Assembly: GCF_002109325.1 (NCBI RefSeq)
Contig: NZ_CP015348.1
Coordinates: 27,501 to 91,500, forward strand
Source: Sporosarcina ureae
Lineage (GTDB): Bacteria; Bacillota; Bacilli; Bacillales_A; Planococcaceae
Direction: 5' to 3'
Length of the DNA stretch: 64,000 nucleotides
Shown here: positions 56,217 through 64,000 of the stretch, piece after piece
Layout of the letters: the number at the start of each line of letters is the position of its first letter
Position numbering within the stretch: position 1 is the first letter of the stretch
Translations under genes and position numbers: made by a program
The notes under the pieces: model-generated
Seen by the model: the letters and a program-made list of their open reading frames with translations, nothing else
What the model was told of the DNA's origin: nothing
Databases searched by the model: none

Positions 56217-57037
56217 GTGGTGCACCTGTGAAAAAAGAGAGAGTGGATATATTGCTTGTGGAGCGTGGTTTGACAGAATCACGTGAGCAAGCAAAACGTT
56301 CCATCATGGCGGGACTTGTATACACTGATACGTCTAGAATTGAAAAAGCAGGAGAGAAAATCGCGGTTGATGCGCCATTGACTGTAAAGGGTCCTGCGAT
56401 TAAATATGTAAGTCGTGGTGGCTTGAAATTGGAAAAGGCATTGGTGTCTTTTCCTATTTCCGTGAAGGAAAAGATTGTTCTCGATATCGGTGCTTCGACA
56501 GGCGGCTTTACAGATTGCGCACTACAAAACGGAGCGAAACATTGTTACGCGCTAGATGTAGGGTATAATCAGCTCGCTTGGAAGATCCGACAGCATGATC
56601 AAGTGACCGTGATGGAGAGACAGAACTTCCGTCATGCGACTGTAGATATGTTTACAGAAGGGTTACCGGAAGCTGCGACAATCGACGTTTCATTCATTTC
56701 GTTATCACTAATTTTGCCTGCTCTAAAGAAAATTATTGTACCAGGCGGACAAGTTGCGGCGCTCGTAAAACCACAATTTGAAGCGGGTAAAGATAAAGTC
56801 GGTAAAAAAGGGATTGTCCGTGATCCTGCTATCCATCTTGAAGTCTTGGAAAAGATTGCTAAGATGGCGGTGGCGGAAGGATTTTCAGTAAAAGGGGCTA
56901 CCTATTCGCCTGTTACAGGTGGAGAAGGCAATATAGAGTTCTTGTATTATTTAGTAGCTGAAGACGAAGCGACAACTGATTTCACGACAGATGACTTTAA
57001 AAATTTAGTCAAACAGGCTCATAATGATTTAACATAA
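56213..57037 (+). CDS. TlyA-family rRNA 2'-O-methyltransferase/hemolysin-like (YqxC-like)
   Basis: A 274-residue protein with an N-terminal S4 RNA-binding domain (about residues 8-70; [20 protein letters not shown]) and an FtsJ-like SAM methyltransferase domain. The latter has [20 protein letters not shown] (about 88-107), [12 protein letters not shown], the K-D-K-E type residues [12 protein letters not shown] (about 159-170) and [10 protein letters not shown]. TlyA proteins 2'-O-methylate rRNA. Its ATG overlaps the dxs stop by 4 bases; B. subtilis yqxC lies in the same place. Confidence 0.94.
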   Translation: MSGAPVKKERVDILLVERGLTESREQAKRSIMAGLVYTDTSRIEKAGEKIAVDAPLTVKGPAIKYVSRGGLKLEKALVSFPISVKEKIVLDIGASTGGFTDCALQNGAKHCYALDVGYNQLAWKIRQHDQVTVMERQNFRHATVDMFTEGLPEAATIDVSFISLSLILPALKKIIVPGGQVAALVKPQFEAGKDKVGKKGIVRDPAIHLEVLEKIAKMAVAEGFSVKGATYSPVTGGEGNIEFLYYLVAEDEATTDFTTDDFKNLVKQAHNDLT

Positions 57038-57063
57038 CGCGCAATGAGTTGCGCGTTTTTTAT
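57036..57063 (+). terminator. Terminator after the TlyA-type gene
   Basis: AACGCGCAA pairs with TTGCGCGTT around TGAG, followed by T. It immediately follows the stop codon. Confidence 0.9.
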
Positions 57064-57114
57064 ATGATTAGTATACTTTTGTTTATGAACCCAAGACGAT
57101 CGGAGTGAATGAAA

Positions 57115-57564
57115 TTGAATAAAGGACAACGGCATCTACGTATTAGAGAGATTATTACAAATCATGAAATCGAGACACAGGATCAATTGGTCGAAAGTCT
57201 GAAAGATGCTGGAGCAGATGTCACGCAAGCTACAGTTTCGCGTGATATTAAAGAAATGCACTTGATTAAAGTACCTTCTCCGTCAGGGAATTATAAATAT
57301 AGCCTACCGCCGATCCACCGCTATAATACGGAAGAGAAATTGAAGCGTATGCTAGAAGACGCGTTTGTCGGAATCGATAGTGCAAGTCACTTCATCATGC
57401 TGAAAACGCTTCCCGGTAATGCGCAGGCAGTAGGGTCGCTTGTCGACAACTTGGACTGGGATGAAATGCTTGGAACGATTTGCGGCGACGATACATGCTT
57501 GATCATTTGCCGTGAAGAATCTCAAACAGAGTATGTAAAAGATAAACTATTATCAATGCTATAA
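57115..57564 (+). CDS. ahrC: Arginine repressor AhrC/ArgR
   Basis: A 149-residue hexameric, arginine-sensing regulator of arginine synthesis and breakdown genes. The winged-helix N-terminus contains [16 protein letters not shown] and [19 protein letters not shown] (about residues 36-54). The C-terminal arginine-binding domain contains [17 protein letters not shown] (about 101-117) and [14 protein letters not shown]. The TTG at 57115 gives the usual length (149) and better spacing to CGGAG than the ATG 6 bases earlier. The next gene, recN, follows as in B. subtilis. Confidence 0.95.
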   Translation: MNKGQRHLRIREIITNHEIETQDQLVESLKDAGADVTQATVSRDIKEMHLIKVPSPSGNYKYSLPPIHRYNTEEKLKRMLEDAFVGIDSASHFIMLKTLPGNAQAVGSLVDNLDWDEMLGTICGDDTCLIICREESQTEYVKDKLLSML

Positions 57565-57581
57565 GTGAGGTGAGGATTTCT

Positions 57582-59282
57582 TTGTTAAGCGAACTTTCGA
57601 TTAAAAACTTTGCTATTATTGAACAACTTGAAATCGCATTTGACGACGGATTAACGGTGTTGACCGGTGAAACAGGTGCCGGGAAGTCAATTATCATCGA
57701 TGCTGTCCAACTACTCGCTGGTGGCCGTGGATCACAAGAATTCATTCGTCATGGTGCAAAAAAAGCTGAGCTTCAAGGACTTTTCACTATCGATCAAAAT
57801 ATCAAAGCCGTGTCAGAGAAATTGACGGAATTTGGCATCGATACAGAAGAAGGTATTGTAATTTTACGTCGAGATATTAGTGCTAGCGGGAAATCCGCTT
57901 GCCGTGTCAATGGTAAACTCGTAACGATTGCTATATTGCGTGAGATTGGTTCTTTGCTAATCGATATTCACGGACAGCATGAAAATCAAGAATTGATGAA
58001 TGAAAAGCGCCATATTCATTTGCTGGATTTCTTTATTGGTGAGCCAATTGAGCGAGCTATGTCGACCTATACCGAACTTTATGATAAATATAAAAAACTT
58101 CAGCAACTTATTGCTACGAAAACGCAAGACGAACAACAAATCGCACAAAAAATTGATCTGTACAAGTTCCAATTGGAAGAAATCGACGCGGCTAATTTAA
58201 TCGTCGGCGAAGAAGAAGCACTGGAGTCTGAACGTGTGAAGCTCCAGCACTTTAACCGTCTATTTGATCGCTTGAACACATCATATGAAGCATTATCGCT
58301 GGAATCGCACGGTCTTGACTGGGTTGGTAATTCGATGAGTGATCTTGAAGAAGCTGCGTCAATTGATGAAGAGCTAAAAACTATATCTGAAACGGTCAAT
58401 TCGTCATTTTATGCGCTACAAGATGTCTCGCATGATTTAAAACGAATGATTGATGGCATGGAATTCCAGCCGGATCGATTGGAATTTGTCGATGATCGAT
58501 TGGCATTATTTTTGACATTGAAGCGTAAATACGGCAAATCGTTAGAAGATATTTTGATTTATCGCGATAAGATTGCTGATGCACTCGATCAACTTGTCAA
58601 TCGTGACGAAAGATTGCATCAAAATCAGGAATTGTTGGCACAATACGTAGAAGATCTCGAAATTGAAGCGAATGAATTATCTATTATTCGTAAAAAAGCG
58701 GCGCTGTCTCTCGAAAAAGGGATTGAAGAGCAACTAAAACAATTATATATGGAAAAAGCGACATTCAAAGTACAAATTAGTCAAAAACAGCCGCATCAAT
58801 TTGACGCCAATGGATTTGACGAAGTGGTGTTTATGATTTCCACGAACTTGGGTGAACCACTCAAACCGTTAGTACGAGTGGCGTCGGGTGGCGAATTATC
58901 TCGAATGATGTTAGCGTTAAAAACTATTTTTTCTCAACATCAAGGTGTGACATCGATTATTTTCGATGAAGTGGATACGGGTGTGAGCGGACGTGTAGCA
59001 CAATCCATTGCTGAAAAAATTTCCATGATCTCTAGCCATTCACAAGTGTTATGTATTTCGCATTTACCACAAGTAGCTGCAATGGCCGATCATCACTATT
59101 TGATTAAAAAAGATGTGCATGATGGTCGGACAACTACGGCAATTCATGATGTTATGCAAAGAGAACGTACGGAAGAATTATCGCGTATGCTTTCAGGTGC
59201 AGAAATTACGACTTTAACGCTTCAGCATGCAGAAGAATTATTAGTATTAGCTGAACAGCGCAAACAGGAATTTCGTAAATAA
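57582..59282 (+). CDS. recN: DNA repair protein RecN
   Basis: A 566-residue SMC-like ATPase that acts early in double-strand-break repair and natural transformation. Walker A is LTGETGAGKSIIIDA (about residues 29-43); a long coiled coil spans about 160-390; the ABC signature is VASGGELSRMMLALKT (about 429-444); Walker B is SIIFDEVDTGVSG (about 459-471). TTG 57582 with GAGGTGAGG 6 bases ahead gives MLSELSIKNFAIIEQL, the normal RecN start. Confidence 0.97.
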   Translation: MLSELSIKNFAIIEQLEIAFDDGLTVLTGETGAGKSIIIDAVQLLAGGRGSQEFIRHGAKKAELQGLFTIDQNIKAVSEKLTEFGIDTEEGIVILRRDISASGKSACRVNGKLVTIAILREIGSLLIDIHGQHENQELMNEKRHIHLLDFFIGEPIERAMSTYTELYDKYKKLQQLIATKTQDEQQIAQKIDLYKFQLEEIDAANLIVGEEEALESERVKLQHFNRLFDRLNTSYEALSLESHGLDWVGNSMSDLEEAASIDEELKTISETVNSSFYALQDVSHDLKRMIDGMEFQPDRLEFVDDRLALFLTLKRKYGKSLEDILIYRDKIADALDQLVNRDERLHQNQELLAQYVEDLEIEANELSIIRKKAALSLEKGIEEQLKQLYMEKATFKVQISQKQPHQFDANGFDEVVFMISTNLGEPLKPLVRVASGGELSRMMLALKTIFSQHQGVTSIIFDEVDTGVSGRVAQSIAEKISMISSHSQVLCISHLPQVAAMADHHYLIKKDVHDGRTTTAIHDVMQRERTEELSRMLSGAEITTLTLQHAEELLVLAEQRKQEFRK

Positions 59283-59391
59283 AGTGTAATGTACAAGGTT
59301 TTCCATGGGAATGGGTACTGTTTATTTTACCCTTTCATACTTTCCCGACGAAAGGACATACCAAAGGTATCTTTCGTTGAGGAGGTGAAAC

Positions 59392-60345
59392 ATGGGATGG
59401 AATAAATCTTTCAAAACACTTTTAGCTCTTGTCTTGATGCTCTGCCTTGTGCCTGGAATTTCATTAGCCGAAGAAGAAACGCTCATTCCAATGGGAGACT
59501 CCATTGGTATTCAAATGGATTTGAGCGGGATTTATGTAACGAGTGACGTTAAGATTGATCAGCAGGAATGGCTGAAAAAAGGCGATATTATTCGCCAATT
59601 GAACGGTAACGATATGAAGCAACTTGTTAATTTTGAACGTGCTGTGCAAAAGGACAGCGCTACGATGATGCTCGACATTTTGCGAAATGGTAAACACGAA
59701 ACCATTCAAGCAGATCGGTCGCTCATTAAGCGCGCCACACCCTTCCTTAAGGACCGAACGGAAGGTACCGGAACATTAACTTACGTCGACCCGAAAAGTG
59801 GAACATACGGAGCGCTGGGACACCAGATCATTGATAGTACGTTACAGTCTGCTCCGCCGTTTGAAAAAGGCGCCATTTATTTATCGGAAATTAGTCAGAT
59901 TAAGAAAAGTTCTCCAGGATTTCCGGGATATAAAATTTCCTCCATTATTGATCAGAATAAGTTCCTCGGAAATATTCAAATCAATAATGTGTATGGAATA
60001 TTTGGTAATTGGAAAAATGCATACAATAAAGTATTGGCTGAACCCCTTGAAATTATGCAGCCGTTTGAATTGATGATCGGTCCAGCAGAAATATTTACTA
60101 CGGTGGAAGGTTCTACTGTAGAGAAATTCACCATCCAAATTACGAAGATAGAAGAAGAACAATTCCAAATCCAAGTAACTGACAAAAAATTACTGAGTAA
60201 GACGGGTGGGATCTTGCAAGGAATGAGCGGGAGCCCCATTATCCAAAGCGGTAAATTTGTCGGAGCCATTACGCATATGTTTGTGGACGAGCCGGAAAAA
60301 GGGGCCGCGCTTTTCCTGAAAACGATGCGAACAAATGAAAAGTAA
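59392..60345 (+). CDS. spoIVB: Stage IV sporulation protein B, SpoIVB-type serine peptidase
   Basis: A 317-residue secreted protease of family S55 that signals from the forespore to activate sigma-K processing. It has an N-terminal signal (LLALVLMLCLVPGISLAE, about residues 9-26), a PDZ domain (about 35-105; SGIYVTSDVKIDQQEWLKKG) and a protease domain with His in YGALGHQIID (about 142) and Ser in ILQGMSGSPIIQ (about 281). It is about 110 residues shorter than B. subtilis SpoIVB (426). Start after GAGGAGG. Next to spo0A as expected. Confidence 0.93.
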   Translation: MGWNKSFKTLLALVLMLCLVPGISLAEEETLIPMGDSIGIQMDLSGIYVTSDVKIDQQEWLKKGDIIRQLNGNDMKQLVNFERAVQKDSATMMLDILRNGKHETIQADRSLIKRATPFLKDRTEGTGTLTYVDPKSGTYGALGHQIIDSTLQSAPPFEKGAIYLSEISQIKKSSPGFPGYKISSIIDQNKFLGNIQINNVYGIFGNWKNAYNKVLAEPLEIMQPFELMIGPAEIFTTVEGSTVEKFTIQITKIEEEQFQIQVTDKKLLSKTGGILQGMSGSPIIQSGKFVGAITHMFVDEPEKGAALFLKTMRTNEK

Positions 60346-60386
60346 AAAAAAGCAGCCTGTGCGTAAAAATGCACAGGCTGTTTTTT
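60345..60386 (+). terminator. spoIVB terminator
   Basis: CAGCCTGTGC pairs with GCACAGGCTG, with A-rich upstream flank and six T downstream. Confidence 0.93.
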
Positions 60387-60574
60387 CGTATATGTGTTCG
60401 ATACGAAGAAAAGCGAAGAAAGTCGAAATAGGTAGAAAGCATCGTTCATAAGTAACATTTCATCCAAATTTTTAAGATAAAGTAGTAATTACCAAAAATA
60501 TGACTTACGATAATAAGAGAAAAACAGCGGGAAAACGAAATGTATCGCCGATCTTAAATCAGGGGGAATGGGTA

Positions 60575-61369
60575 ATGGAAAAAGTGAAAGTGGCAATTGC
60601 TGACGATAATAAAGAACTTGTGAAAACGATGATGTCTTATTTTGAAAAGCACGACGAAATAGAGGTAATTTGGACAGCGAATAATGGGCAAGTGTGCTTG
60701 ACAATGTTAGAAGAAGAGCGTCCTGACATTTTATTGTTGGATATTATCATGCCACATCTTGACGGCATTGGGGTGCTGGAGACGTTGAATGAGACGAATA
60801 AAATGGGGGATATGCAAATCATGATGTTGACGGCTTTTGGACAGGAAAATGTCATGTCACAAGCCGCAACTCTTGGTGCTTCGTATTTCATGTTAAAGCC
60901 TTTCGAATTCGACCGACTGATCGGGCAAATCTTCAAGGCAGCCGGGAAGCCGAAGAATACTATGCCTACGTTTGTCGTGCAGGAATCTCCACAGCAAACA
61001 GGTGTCGTGACGCAAAAGGTACTCGATACTGCGATTACGTCGATGATCAAAGAAATCGGCGTGCCCGCCCATATTAAAGGTTACGCGTTTTTACGCGAAG
61101 GCATACAGATGGTGTATAGTGATGTGGAATTGCTTGGTTCCGTCACGAAGATTCTGTATCCGGATATCGCGAAGAAGTACAATACGACACCGTCTCGCGT
61201 CGAACGGGCGATTCGCCATGCGATTGAAGTGGCGTGGAACCGTGGAAATTATGACTTGATTTCGAAGACGTTCGGTTATACGGTGCATCATTTGAAGAGC
61301 AAGCCGACGAATAGCGAGTTCATTGCAATGATTGCGGATAAGATCCGTTTGGAGCATATGGTGAGCTAA
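60575..61369 (+). CDS. spo0A: Master sporulation response regulator Spo0A
   Basis: A 264-residue phosphorelay end-point. The receiver domain has the acidic pair ADDNKE (about residues 9-14), the phospho-Asp in [12 protein letters not shown] (about 56), MMLTAFGQ (Thr) and MLKPFEFD (Lys, about 108). The C-terminal DNA-binding domain contains the recognition region [20 protein letters not shown] (about 208-227). ATG 60575 has AGGGGGA 7 bases ahead; a longer frame upstream is not supported. It is full length, so the entry control of sporulation looks intact here. Confidence 0.97.
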   Translation: MEKVKVAIADDNKELVKTMMSYFEKHDEIEVIWTANNGQVCLTMLEEERPDILLLDIIMPHLDGIGVLETLNETNKMGDMQIMMLTAFGQENVMSQAATLGASYFMLKPFEFDRLIGQIFKAAGKPKNTMPTFVVQESPQQTGVVTQKVLDTAITSMIKEIGVPAHIKGYAFLREGIQMVYSDVELLGSVTKILYPDIAKKYNTTPSRVERAIRHAIEVAWNRGNYDLISKTFGYTVHHLKSKPTNSEFIAMIADKIRLEHMVS

Positions 61370-61400
61370 CGTAGTGAAAAAATAAATAAGGAATGACGTA

Positions 61401-61432
61401 AACCAACTAATCGGGTGTGTTAGTTGGTTTTC
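61401..61432 (+). terminator. spo0A terminator
   Basis: AACCAACTAA pairs with TTAGTTGGTTTT, with a short T-run. Confidence 0.88.
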
Positions 61433-61456
61433 ATTTGTTGAGGTTGAGGAGTGTAA

Positions 61457-61954
61457 TGTGTTGGGGTAGGGGATTTGCGCTTCGGAGGGGACGCGTTCCG
61501 GAGGGCGGGCGGTGAACCACACCCCTGCGCTGCGCTCCGGCGGGTGTTTCACCTGTCCCGCTGATCCTCTCGGAGTCGCCCCTCCTACGCTACAATCCCT
61601 TGCATTGTAAGTAGAAGATACTTTTTGTTGCGCATTAAAATAAGTGTTGTAATCGATTTTGAACTGTAGGACTTGGATCTAAAGAAGTTAAAACAGAACA
61701 ATAATTCACATACTACCTACAGTGAGTTATATAAGTACTACCACTATCAATGTAGGATGGAAGCGGAAGCTGGCGGCGAAGTGCAAGGATGTGCTCCTAA
61801 CGCTTCGCTTGTACTCGCAAAAGCCGTCCTTCGTTACGGCTCTTCCCGCAGGATCAGCTCGAAAGGAGAGACAACCAAAAGGGAGCTTGCGACCTGTTTG
61901 GCTCACCGAGAGCCTATGGGAAAGCGTCCGCCAGCTGGAGCTTCCATCCCATCG
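61457..61954. repeat. Two-part palindromic repeat element, copy 2 (inverted)
   Basis: This is the reverse complement of 43999-44490 along its whole length, including both palindromic parts (B at about 61470-61599, A at about 61750-61949) and the AT-rich linker. There are scattered substitutions and a few short indels; part B diverges more than part A. It fills the gap between spo0A and the FapA-family gene. The rest of 61370-62168 holds the spo0A terminator and otherwise nothing recognised. Confidence 0.9.
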
Positions 61955-62168
61955 TACTTACTAAGTAACTCACCTCTTTTAAGTATTTGATCTTGACCTA
62001 AACTATGCAATAAGCGAATCTAGGAATAAAGTCAGTATTTTTATATAGCACAATGAAAAAGAGCGAATGCTGTGAGGAATGGCTTATTTACATGGGTTAA
62101 ACGCAAAAAGTGCTATCTCTAGCGCGCTGGTATCTTCTATACTAGTAAATAAAGAGGGAGGGATTTCG

Positions 62169-63722
62169 TTGTTAGTAGAGAATGATTACTTTGATCTTCT
62201 AGAAGTGAACAATACTATCATGATGAATACCAAAAAAGCGGGATATCCACTAAAGTCATTTGACGCGCTGGCTGCCGATATTCCTAGGCTGAAACTGAAC
62301 TCATTCAAGGAGCTGATGAAAGCTCTTCAAACGGTGGGCGTGCATGAGATCGGCACGTATTCCGCTCCTTGTGAAGTATATATATCACCAAGTAAAATGA
62401 AGGTGGAACTGTATATTCATGCAACAAACGAAGAGTTTCTTAAAGATAAGGAACAATTTTTGAAACAAGCTGAAGAATTGCTTGACCAAAAAGAAGTAAA
62501 CTATGACAAAGAGAGTCTGCTTGGCTTGGCGTATCTACCAAGTAATCCGATGGTTATTGCAGTAGGCAAAGAACCCGTTAAAGGGGAGAGCGCACAAGTC
62601 GAGTATATCGCGATGCCGGACCGTAAACCGAATCTTCGTGAGGACGGTTCTGTCGATCACTATGAACTGAACTTCGTGACATCGATTGCGAAAGATGAAT
62701 GGTTAGGGGAAAAGACGCCTGCTAAAGAAGGATTTGAAGGTCATAACGTTTTTGGTGAACCGATAGCGGCTAAAAAAGGCGAGGACATTAAATTGGTCTA
62801 TGACCGTAAATCGGTCGGAGAGTTTGAAGAAGACGGAAAGATCGTCTTGCGTGCTTTACATGGCGGTGCCTTGGAAGAACTGAACGGTGCAATCAGTGTC
62901 GGTAAGCAACTAATCATTCCGGATGATGTAGGTACCAAAACGGGTTCAATTACATTTGACGGATCTGTGCGTGTAATGGGAACGGTCTCAGCTGGCTTTT
63001 CTGTCAATGCGACAGGGGATATTTCCATCGAAGGAAAAGAAGGCGTGACAAACGCCAAGGAAATCTATTCTGAAGAGGGCGATGTCTATATTAAAGGCGG
63101 CGTGTTCGGTGGAGGAGAAACGATTATCAAGGCAAAGAAAAACGTATTCGTGAAACATGCGAATAATTGTAAAATCTATGGAGAGCAAGTCAATGTCGGT
63201 CTCTATTCACTTGGCTCTGAACTATACGGGAACCATATTTGTGTCGATAAACATAAAGGCCGCATCATCGGTGGTCTTGCGGAGGCACTATTTTCTATCG
63301 AATGTGCAACGGTCGGAAATAACTCTGAGCGTTTGACGAAACTGATTGTCAAAGGGGTTAATAAAGAACTGGAGCTCGAAGAAATTCAACAATTGGCAGA
63401 AAAGCTAAAAACGGAGCACGAAGAACTGAAGAAAATCCGGCTGACGCTTGATAAAATGTCAAGTATCAAAGCAAGTCTTCCGGAAGGCCAGTTTGACATG
63501 CTAGAAAAGACCTTGCAAGCAAAGCAACAACAAATTATGTCGCTCGATCAAACAGTTAAAAATAAGTTGCAGCTCGTGCAAGTAGCTAGCACACCTAAAA
63601 TAGAAATCACACGCGAGGCACATCCGGGCGTGCAGATAGTAATAGGTGGAAAAGTTAGTATGTTGAATCGTATAACGAAAGGCGTTTTCGAATTAACGAG
63701 CGAAGGAGTATTGAATGTCTGA
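62169..63722 (+). CDS. FapA-family (DUF342) protein
   Basis: A 517-residue protein of the flagellar-assembly/polymerase-A-like DUF342 family. An N-terminal alpha/beta part (about residues 1-150) is followed by a right-handed beta-helix of short repeats: NFVTSIAKDEWLGEKTPAKE, then GVRVMGTVSAGFSVNATGDI-type turns and IKGGVFGGGETIIKAKKNVF (about 300-345). A coiled coil lies near the end (about 410-480). The TTG at 62169 is preferred, with GAGGGAGGG 6 bases ahead; an ATG at 62079 would add 30 residues. Its role is not established. It overlaps the next gene by 8 bases. Confidence 0.85.
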   Translation: MLVENDYFDLLEVNNTIMMNTKKAGYPLKSFDALAADIPRLKLNSFKELMKALQTVGVHEIGTYSAPCEVYISPSKMKVELYIHATNEEFLKDKEQFLKQAEELLDQKEVNYDKESLLGLAYLPSNPMVIAVGKEPVKGESAQVEYIAMPDRKPNLREDGSVDHYELNFVTSIAKDEWLGEKTPAKEGFEGHNVFGEPIAAKKGEDIKLVYDRKSVGEFEEDGKIVLRALHGGALEELNGAISVGKQLIIPDDVGTKTGSITFDGSVRVMGTVSAGFSVNATGDISIEGKEGVTNAKEIYSEEGDVYIKGGVFGGGETIIKAKKNVFVKHANNCKIYGEQVNVGLYSLGSELYGNHICVDKHKGRIIGGLAEALFSIECATVGNNSERLTKLIVKGVNKELELEEIQQLAEKLKTEHEELKKIRLTLDKMSSIKASLPEGQFDMLEKTLQAKQQQIMSLDQTVKNKLQLVQVASTPKIEITREAHPGVQIVIGGKVSMLNRITKGVFELTSEGVLNV

Positions 63723-64000
63723 CAGTCAAATATTTGCCCACCGCGGTGCTTCTGGACATTACTTTGAAAATACGATGCGTGCATTTTGGGGAGCCGTACA
63801 AAAAGGTGCGGATGGAATTGAATTGGATGTTCAACAGACGAAGGACGGACAGCTGGTCGTTATTCACGATAATGAATTAGTGCGTCTTGCTGGGATTGAC
63901 CAGCGCATTGATCAATTGACATCGCAGGAACTGCAACACATCAAAATTGGCAAAAGCGGATATCGCCGAATGTTTGGCCATTCCATCCCTGCATTATTTG
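63715..64000 (+). CDS. Glycerophosphodiester phosphodiesterase (YqiK-like), 5' part
   Basis: The first 95 codons of a GDPD TIM-barrel enzyme that cleaves glycerophosphodiesters to glycerol 3-phosphate. Catalytic His and neighbours are in IFAHRGASGHYFENTMRAF (about residues 6-24); metal ligands lie in DGIELDVQQTKDGQLVVIHD (about 33-52), with the second catalytic His at its end. The window ends inside the gene. B. subtilis has yqiK near spo0A as well. It is coupled to the FapA-family gene by an 8-base overlap. Confidence 0.93.
   Translation, partial: MSDSQIFAHRGASGHYFENTMRAFWGAVQKGADGIELDVQQTKDGQLVVIHDNELVRLAGIDQRIDQLTSQELQHIKIGKSGYRRMFGHSIPALF

Overview
The window reads as chromosomal DNA of a low-GC, endospore-type Firmicute of the order Bacillales. 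Three things support this: strong AGGAGG-type ribosome binding sites, frequent TTG and GTG starts, and long gene-order agreement with the Bacillus subtilis stretch yqgU-yqgX-comG-gcv-yqhL-lipM-yqhQ-aroQ-efp-spoIIIA-accBC-nusB-folD-xseAB-ispA-dxs-yqxC-ahrC-recN-spoIVB-spo0A-yqiK. The details suggest the family Planococcaceae (Sporosarcina-like); this is an inference, not something the sequence proves.

Layout. 1-2.4 kb: the 3' part of a 23S rRNA gene, a 5S gene and a terminator, then two cassettes of a strictly 21-bp-periodic repeat. 2.9-9.9 kb: a YqgU-like lipoprotein, two tiny membrane proteins, a YqgX-type metallo-hydrolase, the complete comG competence pseudopilus operon behind a good ComK site, and aroK. 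10-14.3 kb: a tandem glycine riboswitch and gcvT-gcvPA-gcvPB. 14.3-32.8 kb: an accessory block with no counterpart between gcvPB and yqhL in B. subtilis. It holds an orphan gene behind a probable attenuator or small RNA, a LacI-controlled catabolic operon (HisD/HpsN-like dehydrogenase, GntP permease, hydroxyacyl-CoA-dehydrogenase-like enzyme, SDR), a large catalase, an amidohydrolase, msrA-mepB, a broken HNH toxin with a SUKH immunity gene, a serine resolvase with its res site but no transposase, an ECF sigma/anti-sigma pair and an AAA ATPase. 32.8-43.9 kb: a rhodanese-like protein, lipM, a B12-dependent ribonucleotide reductase gene (nrdJ) split by two group I introns and preceded by two NrdR boxes, a cstA-type gene with an early stop codon, yqhQ, yqhR, aroQ, pepP-like and efp. 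44-61.4 kb: a reduced spoIIIA operon, accBC, yqhY, nusB, folD, xseAB, ispA, dxs, tlyA-type yqxC, ahrC, recN, spoIVB and spo0A. 61.4-64 kb: the second, inverted copy of a palindromic repeat element, a FapA/DUF342 protein and the start of a glycerophosphodiesterase gene.

The most unusual points are these. (1) nrdJ carries two group I introns at two catalytic-core motifs, with near-identical P1 architecture, and one encodes a Vsr-like homing endonuclease. (2) A roughly 495-bp two-part palindromic element is present as an inverted pair 17 kb apart; one copy sits where spoIIIAA-spoIIIAB should be, and the remaining spoIIIA genes encode shortened proteins. (3) GCTCTAT cassettes repeat exactly every 21 bp at three places. 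(4) A self-contained catabolic operon of unknown substrate has a perfect 16-bp LacI-type operator and a cre-like site. (5) A promoter-hairpin-T6 unit lies ahead of an orphan gene. Three genes (toxin twice, cstA once) carry disruptive changes; the two in the toxin are single-base A/T homopolymer contractions and could be sequencing errors.
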